Of a stretch of 64,000 nt of DNA, positions 40,636-48,345 are shown one piece after another. Made by a program: the position numbers and the translations under genes. Position 1 is the stretch's first letter. Every line of letters begins with the position of its first letter. Source of the stretch: Rothia halotolerans (GTDB lineage: Bacteria > Actinomycetota > Actinomycetes > Actinomycetales > Micrococcaceae); contig NZ_NOIU01000002.1 in assembly GCF_004136635.1 (NCBI RefSeq), positions 558,001 through 622,000 on the forward strand. Reading direction: 5' to 3'. The notes below the pieces were generated by a model. The model was not told the DNA's origin, ran no database searches, and saw only the letters and a list, made by a program, of their open reading frames with translations.

Positions 40636-41733
40636 ATGCCCGCTATCGACACCCCTCCCCCGCTGCGCGTCGGCGTCGTCGGCCTCGGCTGGGCCGGGCA
40701 GCAGCACCTGGACGCCTACCGGGCGATCCCCGGCGTCGAGGTCATCGCCCTGGCCGGGCAGGAGGAGGACCTGCTCCGGCGGCTCGCCGAGGAGCACGAC
40801 GTCGAGCACCGCCTGAGCGACTACCGCGACCTCCTGGAGGTCCCCGGCCTCGACGCCGTGAGCATCGCGGTGCCGACCTTCCTCCACGCGCCCATCGCGC
40901 TGGCCGCCCTGGAGCGCGGCCTGCACGTGCTGTGCGAGAAGCCGATCGCCCGCACGGCCGAGGAGGGGCAGAGCATGGTCGAGGCGGCCCGGCGCGCCGG
41001 GCGCGTCCTCGAGATCGCCTTCAACCACCGGCTGCGCGGCGACGTGCGCGCCCTGGCCGAGCGCGTCTCCGCCGGTCAGATCGGGCGCCCGTACTACGGC
41101 AGGGCCTCCTGGCAGCGCCGCCGGGGCATCCCGCAGCTGGGCAGCTGGTTCACCAACCACGACATGTCCGGCGGCGGCCCGCTCATCGACCTCGGGGTGC
41201 ACGTGCTGGACTACGCCCTGCACATCCTCGGGGAGCCCCGCGTGAGGAGCGTGACCGCCTCGACCTTCGCCGAGCTCGGCCCCCGCGGGCTGGGCGGGAC
41301 GCCCCGCAACCCCGAGGACCGCTCGGCCCACCCCTACGAGGTGGAGGACTTCGCCTCGGCCTTCCTCCGCCTCGAGGACGGCGGCACGCTGATCGTCGAG
41401 GCGGGGTGGGCCGCGTACCGGGAGGAGACCGACCTGCTGGACTTCAGCGCCTTCGGCACCGAGGGCGGCGCCCGGCTCCACGTCGCCGGCGCCTCCGAGA
41501 ACCCCTGCGGGGACCTCACCATCTATCGCGACGTCGAGGGCGAGGTCGCCGACGAGGCGGTCGAGACGATCCCGGGCCCGGCCCACCAGGGGGTGGTGGA
41601 GGCCTTCGTGGAGCACGTGAGGGATCCCGCCTGCTGGGCCGAGCACGACGGCTCGCTCGCCCTGAGCCGGGCCAGCATCATCGACGCCTGCTACCGCTCG
41701 GCCGCCGAGAAGAAGGAGGTGGAGCTGTCATGA
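40636..41733 (+). CDS. Gfo/Idh/MocA family oxidoreductase
   Basis: 365 residues. [20 protein letters not shown] (Rossmann), [27 protein letters not shown] (catalytic Lys in EKP), [21 protein letters not shown], and [23 protein letters not shown] (Asp, His). The [11 protein letters not shown] segment and the later SGASEN region fit dehydrogenases that work with ThuA proteins in disaccharide or glucoside oxidation. Its stop overlaps the ThuA start (ATGA). Confidence 0.93.
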   Translation: MPAIDTPPPLRVGVVGLGWAGQQHLDAYRAIPGVEVIALAGQEEDLLRRLAEEHDVEHRLSDYRDLLEVPGLDAVSIAVPTFLHAPIALAALERGLHVLCEKPIARTAEEGQSMVEAARRAGRVLEIAFNHRLRGDVRALAERVSAGQIGRPYYGRASWQRRRGIPQLGSWFTNHDMSGGGPLIDLGVHVLDYALHILGEPRVRSVTASTFAELGPRGLGGTPRNPEDRSAHPYEVEDFASAFLRLEDGGTLIVEAGWAAYREETDLLDFSAFGTEGGARLHVAGASENPCGDLTIYRDVEGEVADEAVETIPGPAHQGVVEAFVEHVRDPACWAEHDGSLALSRASIIDACYRSAAEKKEVELS

Positions 41734-42479
41734 GCCTGCGCATCCTGGTCTGGAACGAAGGGGTCCACGAGAGCACCGGCGACCCCGCGAACATCGCCGA
41801 CTACTATCCCGAGGGCATCCACGGCGCCGTCGCCGCGGGCCTGCGGGAGCTGCTTCCCGAGGCGCAGGTGAGCACCGCCACCCTCGCCGACCCCGTGCAC
41901 GGGCTCACCGAGGAGGTGCTGGACCGCACCGACGTCCTGCTCTGGTGGGGTCACGTCGCCCACGAGGAGGTCGACGACGCCGTCGTCGAGCGGGTGCACG
42001 AGCGGGTGCTGGCGGGGATGGGGCTGATCGTGCTGCACTCCGGTCACTTCGCCAAGATCTTCAAGCGCCTGCTGGGGACCACCTGCTCGCTGAGGTGGCG
42101 CAACGAGGGCGAGCGGGAGCTGGTCTGGACCGTGGCCCCCGACCACCCCATCGCGGCCGGCGTGCCGAACCCCGTCGTCGTCCCCCGGCAGGAGACGTAC
42201 GGCGAGTTCTTCGACGTCCCGGCCCCGGACGAGCTGGTCTTCATCTCCTCCTTCACCGGGGGCGAGGTCTTCAGGTCGGGCCTGACGTACCACCGCGGGC
42301 GCGGGCGCATCTTCTACTTCAGCCCCGGGGACCAGGAGTACCCGGTCTACCTCCAGGCGGAGATCCGGCGGGTGCTGGCCAACGCCGTCGAGTGGGCGGC
42401 GCCGCGGGGACGGGAGCGGCGGATGCCGGCGGTCTCGAACGATGCACGGGGGTGGTTCCTGGCGGAGGGGGCGGAGTAA
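41730..42479 (+). CDS. ThuA domain protein (trehalose utilisation-like)
   Basis: 249 residues. ThuA-like amidotransferase fold: [93 protein letters not shown]. ThuA with ThuB (a Gfo/Idh/MocA dehydrogenase) takes part in trehalose/maltitol/sucrose catabolism through 3-keto derivatives. The direct ATGA overlap with such a dehydrogenase supports the pairing; the actual sugar is unknown. Confidence 0.92.
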   Translation: MSLRILVWNEGVHESTGDPANIADYYPEGIHGAVAAGLRELLPEAQVSTATLADPVHGLTEEVLDRTDVLLWWGHVAHEEVDDAVVERVHERVLAGMGLIVLHSGHFAKIFKRLLGTTCSLRWRNEGERELVWTVAPDHPIAAGVPNPVVVPRQETYGEFFDVPAPDELVFISSFTGGEVFRSGLTYHRGRGRIFYFSPGDQEYPVYLQAEIRRVLANAVEWAAPRGRERRMPAVSNDARGWFLAEGAE

Positions 42480-42527
42480 CGGCAGGAACGGCGCGGCTGC
42501 TGCCGGTCCAGACCGTAGACTGGCGGG

Positions 42528-43790
42528 ATGACGAATCCCCACAGCTCCGCCCTGGCCCGCGCCTGTCGCCTGGCAGGCAAGACAGCCCTGATCGGTACGG
42601 GCGGCCTGATCGGCGCGCAGCTCACCGTCGTCGGCGCCCTCGCCGCGATCGACGGGATCAAGCAGCGTGGCCGCAGGAAGCGCGATGCCCCGCGGCCCGG
42701 GACCTTCCACGCCCAGGTCGGGGACTCCCGTCTCAGCGTCTACACCTCGGGCGGCGCCCTCTACGACCACATGATCGAGGCCATCGACGGCGCCCAGAGC
42801 TCGATCCAGCTCGAGACCTTCATCTGGAAGGGCGACGAGATGGGCCAACGCTTCATCGACGCCCTCAACCGTGCCGGCGACCGCGGCGTCCGCGTCCACG
42901 TCATCTACGACGGTTTCGCCAACCTCGTGGTGAAGCCCTCGTTCTTCGGACAGTTCTCCGATGCGGTCGACGTGTGGCGGATGCCGGTGGTGCGGCGCGG
43001 GTTCTGGAAGGGCCTGATCCGGCATACCGGTCTGGACCATTCCAAGGTCCTCGTCGTGGACGACGCCGTCGCATTCGTGGGCGGGTACAACATCGGCTCG
43101 ATGTACGCCCGTCAGTGGCGCGACACCCACGTGCGCGTGATCGGCCCCGACGTGTGGGGACTGCGCAACTCCATCTCGCGGAAATGGAACACCGCGCATG
43201 CGCCGCAGGACCACATCCCGTGGATTCCCGCGGACGACTGGAAGCAGGAGGTGCATGCGGCCTCGAACATCCCGCTTCAGCTCGTCTACCCCATCCGCGG
43301 CCTGTACCTGACCGCGATCGAGCGGGCCAAGGACCATGTCTACGTCAACACTCCGTATTTCGTACCCGACCAGCAGATCCTCTCCGCGCTCCTCGACGCC
43401 TCGCGCCGCGGGGTCGACGTGCGGGTGATGCTTCCCAAGGACTCCAACCACATCGTGGCGGACTGGGTCTCCCGGGGCTTCTACAAGGAGATGCTCGACG
43501 CCGGGGTCACGATCCTGCTGTACCGGGCCTCGATGATCCACGCCAAGACCGCCACGATCGACGGGCAGTGGTCCACCGTGGGCACGGCGAACATCGACCG
43601 GCTCTCGCTCTCGTTCAACTACGAGACCAATGTCGAGGTCATCGACGCGGCATTCGCGGCGGAGGTCGAGAAGGTCTTCGCCGCCGACTCGGAGCACTGC
43701 GAGGTCCTGAAGCCCGCGGCCTGGAGCGATCGTCCCCTGATGGCTCGCGCCGCCGAGACGATCCTGTCCCCGCTGCGCCCCTTCATGTGA
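42528..43790 (+). CDS. phospholipase D-like protein, cardiolipin synthase type
   Basis: 420 residues. One N-terminal membrane segment (LIGTGGLIGAQLTVVGALAAI), then two PLD domains with full HKD motifs: DHSKVLVVDDAVAFVGGYNIGSMY and MIHAKTATIDGQWSTVGTANID. ClsA-like enzymes join two phosphatidylglycerol molecules to cardiolipin at the membrane. The next gene starts inside its stop codon. Confidence 0.9.
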   Translation: MTNPHSSALARACRLAGKTALIGTGGLIGAQLTVVGALAAIDGIKQRGRRKRDAPRPGTFHAQVGDSRLSVYTSGGALYDHMIEAIDGAQSSIQLETFIWKGDEMGQRFIDALNRAGDRGVRVHVIYDGFANLVVKPSFFGQFSDAVDVWRMPVVRRGFWKGLIRHTGLDHSKVLVVDDAVAFVGGYNIGSMYARQWRDTHVRVIGPDVWGLRNSISRKWNTAHAPQDHIPWIPADDWKQEVHAASNIPLQLVYPIRGLYLTAIERAKDHVYVNTPYFVPDQQILSALLDASRRGVDVRVMLPKDSNHIVADWVSRGFYKEMLDAGVTILLYRASMIHAKTATIDGQWSTVGTANIDRLSLSFNYETNVEVIDAAFAAEVEKVFAADSEHCEVLKPAAWSDRPLMARAAETILSPLRPFM

Positions 43791-44101
43791 TGCGGATGGA
43801 CTCTCCCCTCCCCCTCGACGTCGACCACTCCCATCTCTTGCCGGGCGCCCGCCTCTCCTGCTCCGAGGGGGATCCGCCCTCCGCGGGGAGCCCGGCCGAG
43901 GCGCTCGTGCGGTTCGGGGACGGCGCCGAGGCGCCGGCGAGCCTGGACGTCCTGCACGAGACGGCCGGGCGCTATCTGCTCGACGTCGGCCCCTATGAGA
44001 CGGCCGCCGGGACCGACATGCCGGCGAAGGCCTGGGTGGTCGAGGCGACCGGCGAGCAGGGCTGCGGATGGACGCTGCTGGTCAAGGCGAAGGCGGGCTG
44101 A
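43790..44101 (+). CDS. hypothetical protein after the cardiolipin synthase-like gene
   Basis: 103 residues from ATG 43790 (second ATG at 43796). Soluble, acidic, rich in Ala/Gly/Pro, ending GWTLLVKAKAG. No family recognised. Its ATG shares a base with the upstream TGA, which supports a real, coupled gene. Confidence 0.6.
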   Translation: MRMDSPLPLDVDHSHLLPGARLSCSEGDPPSAGSPAEALVRFGDGAEAPASLDVLHETAGRYLLDVGPYETAAGTDMPAKAWVVEATGEQGCGWTLLVKAKAG

Positions 44102-44331
44102 CGCCGTCGGACGGGGAGATGGCCTCCGCTTCGCGAGGGGCGGCGGAGCGTCGCGAGGGGCGGGGCGGTGCGTCACGGAAGGTCGCGGGCGCTCGTCATA
44201 TGGTCCGGGAACCCCGGCGTGCCGGCCCCGATACTCTAGAATGGCTGGCAGACCGGGGGCCCGAATGCGCACGGTTGGATGCGTGTTCTCGTACCCCTTC
44301 AGACCGACGCTCTCCTATGGAACGGGTATTC

Positions 44332-44988
44332 ATGACGCGCAGACATCGCCAGCCGGCCCAGGAGCGGGGCAAGAAGACGCAGGACGCCATCCTGGCGGGC
44401 GCCGCGGCGGCCTTCCAGGAGTCGGGTTTCGCGGGGGCCTCGCTGTCGAAGATCTCCGCGCTCTCGGGCATCTCCCAGGGCTCGATGTACTTCCACTTCA
44501 AGTCCAAGGAGCAGATCGCGCTGGCGGTCATGCACGAGCAGCACGTGCGCACCTATCAGAAGATCGAGAACGCCCGCGAGGAGACCGCCGATCCGTTCGA
44601 GCAGATGATCCGCACCTCCCGCGCGCTGTGCGGTCTGCTCGCCGAGGACGACGTCGTCCGCGCCGGCATGGAGCTGACCCTGGAGAACAACGCCCTGCGC
44701 GAGGAGTCCTACGCCTTCTACGACCGCTGGTTCTCCCGTGTCGAGGCGATCCTCGAGCACGCCCGCGAAGACGGGATCCTCGTCACTCCCCTGGCCTCCG
44801 CGGAGCTGAGCCGCAGCATGGTCGGCTACTTCACCGGCAGCGACCTCGTCTGCCGCAGCTCCCAGACGGAGTCCGACCTGCTCGCCTCCATCGAGGTCAT
44901 GTGGGTCGTCATCGTGAGCGCCGTCATCGCGGAGGACCGGCGGGAGGAGTACCTCGGGATCTGCCGGGAGCTGTTCCGCGCGGAGTGA
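44332..44988 (+). CDS. TetR family regulator, gamma-butyrolactone-receptor-like
   Basis: 218 residues from ATG 44332 (44317 is an in-frame alternative). HTH: RGKKTQDAILAGAAAAFQESGFAGASLSKISALSGISQGSMYFHFKSKEQIALAVM, where the GS-x-YFHFKSKE pattern resembles ArpA/ScbR receptors. The C-terminal domain contains EVMWVVIVSAVIAEDRREEYLG. It lies 55 bp before a paired SMR exporter on the same strand and is probably its regulator. No butyrolactone synthase gene is in the window. Confidence 0.88.
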   Translation: MTRRHRQPAQERGKKTQDAILAGAAAAFQESGFAGASLSKISALSGISQGSMYFHFKSKEQIALAVMHEQHVRTYQKIENAREETADPFEQMIRTSRALCGLLAEDDVVRAGMELTLENNALREESYAFYDRWFSRVEAILEHAREDGILVTPLASAELSRSMVGYFTGSDLVCRSSQTESDLLASIEVMWVVIVSAVIAEDRREEYLGICRELFRAE

Positions 44989-45043
44989 CGCGGCGGGCAC
45001 GCGCCCCGCATCCCCTGCCCCCGGCTCGTCGCGAAGGAGACCG

Positions 45044-45493
45044 TTGCGGCCCTGGCCAGCGCTGATCGGCGCCATCTGCTCCGAAGTCACCGGCTCCCTG
45101 TGCCTGAAGGCGGCGCAGAGCGAGCCGCTCCTCTACCTCGCGGTCGCGGCCGCCTACGCCCTCAGCTTCACCCTCCTGGGGCTGACCCTGCGGGCGGGCA
45201 TGAAGCTCGGCATCGCCTACGGCATCTGGGGTGCGACCGGCGTCGCGCTGACCGCGGTCCTCTCCGCCCTGGTCTTCGGGGAGCCCATCACCGTGCTGAT
45301 GGCGGTGGGGGTCATCGTGATCGTCGCCGGGGTGCTGTGCGTGGAGCTCGGCTCGCAGCGGGCACAGCGGGAGGCCGACGCCGAGGGCACCGGTCGCAGT
45401 CCGGAGAAGACCGGTCCCGGTGCGGAGGAACGCAGCCACCAGGCCGAGAGGTCCGGCTGCGGCACGACCGGCGGCGAGGGGGCGACGTCGTGA
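45044..45493 (+). CDS. small multidrug resistance (SMR) protein, subunit 1
   Basis: 149 residues from TTG 45044 (AAGGAG 7 bases before). Four helices with the SMR core: IGAICSEVTGSLCLKAA (membrane Glu), YALSFTLLGLTLRAGMKLGIAYGIWGATGVALTAVLSALVFGEP, and VIVIVAGVLCVELGS. A hydrophilic tail of about 40 residues is an extension beyond the usual 105-110. It overlaps the next SMR gene by four bases (GTGA), as in obligate heterodimers such as YkkCD. Confidence 0.92.
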   Translation: MRPWPALIGAICSEVTGSLCLKAAQSEPLLYLAVAAAYALSFTLLGLTLRAGMKLGIAYGIWGATGVALTAVLSALVFGEPITVLMAVGVIVIVAGVLCVELGSQRAQREADAEGTGRSPEKTGPGAEERSHQAERSGCGTTGGEGATS

Positions 45494-45810
45494 GCCTCAT
45501 CTCCCTCTGCCTCGCCATCGTCTGCGAGGTCGGCGCGACGCTGTCGCTGCGGATGGCCGTGACGGGCCGCCGGATCTGGTTCGTCCCCGTGGTGCTCGGC
45601 TACGTCCTGGCCTTCTCCCTGCTCAGCGTCACACTCGCGCACGGGATGCCGCTGGGGGCTGCCTACGGGATGTGGGCGGCGGGCGGCGTCGCGCTCACCG
45701 CGGTGCTGTCCAAGCTGCTCTTCGACGAGCCGCTCACCTGGATCATGGGGCTGGGCATCGTGCTGATCGCCGGCGGCGTGCTGCTGGTGGAGACGCAGGC
45801 CGCGCACTGA
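45490..45810 (+). CDS. small multidrug resistance (SMR) protein, subunit 2
   Basis: 106 residues from GTG 45490. ISLCLAIVCEVGATLSLRMA (membrane Glu), VVLGYVLAFSLLSVTLAHGMPLGAAYGMWAAGGVALTAVLSKLLFDEPLTWIMGLGIVLIAGGVLLVE. Normal length without a tail, in contrast to subunit 1. Together they probably export cationic compounds by proton exchange. Confidence 0.92.
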   Translation: MSLISLCLAIVCEVGATLSLRMAVTGRRIWFVPVVLGYVLAFSLLSVTLAHGMPLGAAYGMWAAGGVALTAVLSKLLFDEPLTWIMGLGIVLIAGGVLLVETQAAH

Positions 45811-45838
45811 TCGGAGCCGGGGCCGGCGACGCCGCGCC

Positions 45839-46444
45839 TCACAGCCAGCCGCTCTCGTGGGCGGTCCGCGCCGCCTCGTGGCGGGTGCCGGAGTGGGTCT
45901 TCTGGATGGCGCTCGAGAGGTAGTTGCGGACCGTCCCGTGGGCCAGGCGCAGCCTCCGCCCGATCTCCTCGGGCGAGTACCCCTCGCGGGTCCCGCGCAG
46001 CACCTCCTGCTCCCGCTCCGTCAGCGGGCAGTCGTCCATGAGGGCCTGGGCCGAGAGGTGCGCGTCGATGAAGCGGCCGCCCCCGGCCACCGTCACGGCG
46101 ACCTCCGCGATGAGCGCCGGCTCCGCGTCCTTGCCGAGGAAGCCGCGCACCCCGGCGCGCAGGGCGCTGCGCAGCGTCCCCGGGCGGGCGTGCCGCGTGA
46201 GGATCACCAGGGCCGCGTCCCGGTCCAGTTCCGCGATGTGACGGGCCGCCTCCAGCCCGTCCATGACCGGCATCTCGAGGTCGAGGATCACGACGTCGGG
46301 CGCCTGCTCGGAGAAGAGACGCACGGCCTCGGCGCCGTCGCCGGCCTCCGCGACGACCTCCAGGTCCGCCTCCAGCGGCAGCAGGGTCGTCAGGGCGGAC
46401 CGGATCAGCCGCTCGTCGTCGGCCAGCAGGACCGTGGTCGTCAT
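45839..46444 (-). CDS. NarL/LuxR-family response regulator
   Basis: 201 residues. Receiver: VLLADDERLIRSALTTLL (acidic pair), VVILDLEMPVMDGLEAARHI (phospho-Asp), LVILTRHARPG, GFLGKDAE (Lys). Output: LTEREQEVLRGTREGYSPEEIGRRLRLAHGTVRNYLSSAIQKT, a GerE HTH. Its ATG overlaps the kinase stop (ATGA). Similar DesR/NarL pairs next to membrane proteins often sense membrane or antibiotic stress. Confidence 0.95.
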   Translation of the reverse strand: MTTTVLLADDERLIRSALTTLLPLEADLEVVAEAGDGAEAVRLFSEQAPDVVILDLEMPVMDGLEAARHIAELDRDAALVILTRHARPGTLRSALRAGVRGFLGKDAEPALIAEVAVTVAGGGRFIDAHLSAQALMDDCPLTEREQEVLRGTREGYSPEEIGRRLRLAHGTVRNYLSSAIQKTHSGTRHEAARTAHESGWL

Positions 46445-47550
46445 CGCGCCTCCTCGAAGCTCAGCCGCAAGAGGAACGTCCCGTCCCGGCGCTCGGTCCG
46501 CAGGGTGCCTCCCGCCTCCCCGACGCGCTCCTCGAGAGTCGCCAGGCCTCCCCGACGGCCGGAGGGCGCGGGGGCTCCGTCGTTACCCACCACGAGCTCG
46601 CGCTCGCTGATCGAGATCCGGACGGCGCTCGCCCGGGCGTGCCGCAGGATGTTGGTCGTGGATTCGCGCAGGGCCAGCGCCATCTCGGGCTCGTACGGCG
46701 TCTCGGGCGTTCGCGGAGGATCCACCTCGGCCTGGATGCCGGCCGCATCGAAGAGCTCGACGGCGTTCGCCAGCTCCGCCGCCAGCACCAGGCGGTGGCT
46801 CGCGTGGGCCAGCTGCCGTCCCTGCTCGATGCTCGTGGCGACCAGCTCCTGGATCGTCCGGAGCTCCGAGGCCGTGCGCTCCGGGTCGGAGTGCTGCACC
46901 TTCGCCGCCACCGCGGCCTTGAGCTTGATGACGTGCAGCGTATGCCCTTGGACATCGTGCAGGTCCGCGGCGAAGGCGCTGCGCTGCCGCTGCAGGGAGG
47001 CCTCCCGCTCGGCGTCCTTGGCCCGCTCGAGCAGCCGGAGGAGATGGCGCTGGTCGTCGGTCGTGATGACGGTCATGGCCCAGAACCAGGCGAGCAGGGC
47101 CGCGGCCAGCGCGACGGACACCGCCGTATCCGGAACCGTCACCAGTCTCAGGCTCAGCACCGCCAGCACCCCGCCGCCGATGACCGCGCTCATCGTCATG
47201 CGCCGCCGAGAGCGATGCGCGGCCCAGGTGGCCAGCGTGACGCTCAGCCCCACCCCGCCGGCGATGAGGTCGCCCCAGAGAGCGGTCAGCGCCAGGGTGG
47301 CGGCGCCCACCGCGAGGGAGGCGGCCATGAGGAGCCGGGGCGGCATGCGGTCCCAGCCCGTGAACAGGACGGCGGCCCCGAGCAGCAGGCTCGGCGCCAG
47401 CAGCACCAGCCCGGAGGGATCGCTGACCGGCGGGAATGCCGTGACGACCGCGGTCACCAGGAAGGCCTCCGCGTAGTCCCGGACGGACCGCCGCCGCAGC
47501 GTGCGGTACGCCGTCTCCACGGAGGGGATCGCCGGCGGGGAGCTGTTCAC
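46441..47550 (-). CDS. DesK/NarX-type sensor histidine kinase
   Basis: 369 residues from GTG 47550, chosen because AGGA lies five bases before; a longer start at 47610 is possible. N-terminal membrane domain with five to six helices (EAFLVTAVVTAF ... LLAWFWAMTVI), then HisKA_3: SAFAADLHDVQGHTLHVIKLKAAVAA with His in LHD. ATPase part MALALRESTTNILRHARASAVRI (N-box) and GGLATLEERVGEAGGTL (G-box). The Asp in the HDVQ motif confirms the HisKA_3 class. Overlaps the response regulator. Confidence 0.93.
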   Translation of the reverse strand: MNSSPPAIPSVETAYRTLRRRSVRDYAEAFLVTAVVTAFPPVSDPSGLVLLAPSLLLGAAVLFTGWDRMPPRLLMAASLAVGAATLALTALWGDLIAGGVGLSVTLATWAAHRSRRRMTMSAVIGGGVLAVLSLRLVTVPDTAVSVALAAALLAWFWAMTVITTDDQRHLLRLLERAKDAEREASLQRQRSAFAADLHDVQGHTLHVIKLKAAVAAKVQHSDPERTASELRTIQELVATSIEQGRQLAHASHRLVLAAELANAVELFDAAGIQAEVDPPRTPETPYEPEMALALRESTTNILRHARASAVRISISERELVVGNDGAPAPSGRRGGLATLEERVGEAGGTLRTERRDGTFLLRLSFEEAR

Positions 47551-47632
47551 GATGGTCCTGTACGCCTTCCCTCGACACGGAATAGCTTCCCTCACTCTAG
47601 TCAACGCCACCTCGCCGCTCCCGGAGCCGCGC

Positions 47633-48115
47633 TCACGTCAGCACGTGCAGCGCCCCGCTCGCGACGAGCATGACGAACGCCGTGTTCACCACGGCCGTCC
47701 CGATGCCCGAGATCAGCACGAGGAACCGGTTCAGCCCGGCGGCGCTCATGACGAATCCGTTGATCACGACGCTGAGGAAGAACCCGCCGAGGAACATCGC
47801 GACCGGGATGCCCCACTTCTCGACGCGGGCGAGGATCCTGCGCTCCCGCTCCCCCTTGCTCCTCCGCCCTCCGATGGAGGCGCCGAGCGTCACCGAGGCG
47901 AAGGTGGCCAGGACGGTGCCGCCGGCGGCGGGCAGGAACGCGGCGAGGGCCGGGACCCCCGCGACGATCCCGACCAGCCCGGCGACGTCGCCCTCCAGGA
48001 ACGGGATGGCCCCGATGACCAGCAGGGCCAGGAACTGCAGGGTCAGGGGGAGCGTGTCGACGAACTGCTGGAGCGACTCGACGGTCGCGGCGAGGTCGGG
48101 GAGCAACGGGTTCAT
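47633..48115 (-). CDS. small multi-drug export-like membrane protein
   Basis: 160 residues, about four helices: LTLQFLALLVIGAIPFLEGDVAGLVGIVAGVP, AAGGTVLATFASVTLGASIGG, WGIPVAMFLGGFFLSVVINGFVMSAAGLN and a last helix. The pattern GAIPFLEG and GFF-x-SVVINGF fits the Sm_multidrug_ex family, whose function is unproven. AGAAAG lies before the ATG at 48115. Upstream of the two-component genes on the same strand, 82 bp from the kinase. Confidence 0.82.
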   Translation of the reverse strand: MNPLLPDLAATVESLQQFVDTLPLTLQFLALLVIGAIPFLEGDVAGLVGIVAGVPALAAFLPAAGGTVLATFASVTLGASIGGRRSKGERERRILARVEKWGIPVAMFLGGFFLSVVINGFVMSAAGLNRFLVLISGIGTAVVNTAFVMLVASGALHVLT

Positions 48116-48216
48116 CCTCTTTCTCTCAGGGAGCGCCCCGGCCGGATGCGCAGGGTCTAGGACCATGCTTCCCGTCGCGCGGCGGGCCGTGGCAGTCGGC
48201 GCGCGTCATGAGTCGA

Positions 48217-48233
48217 TGTGACGCGGCGTCACA
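48217..48233. promoter_or_regulatory. palindrome between divergent genes upstream of recQ
   Basis: TGTGACG-CGG-CGTCACA, perfect 7-bp arms. It resembles a CRP/GlxR site but has seven rather than six bases between TGTGA and TCACA. It lies 112 bp before recQ and 101 bp before the divergent membrane gene. Confidence 0.45.
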
Positions 48234-48345
48234 CGGCGTGGGGCCGGCACCCAGGATCCTCCTCCGCACCTCGGGAACCTCCGCCCTGCCCGGCTTTTCC
48301 ACAGCCGCCGGGCGGGCGGGGTCGGGGCGGTATAGCCTGGAGGAC

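Noticed and set aside
47550-47610. Longer N-terminus for the histidine kinase from 47610
   Set aside because: The GTG at 47550 has an AGGA ribosome site at five bases; the extension adds a basic stretch without support.
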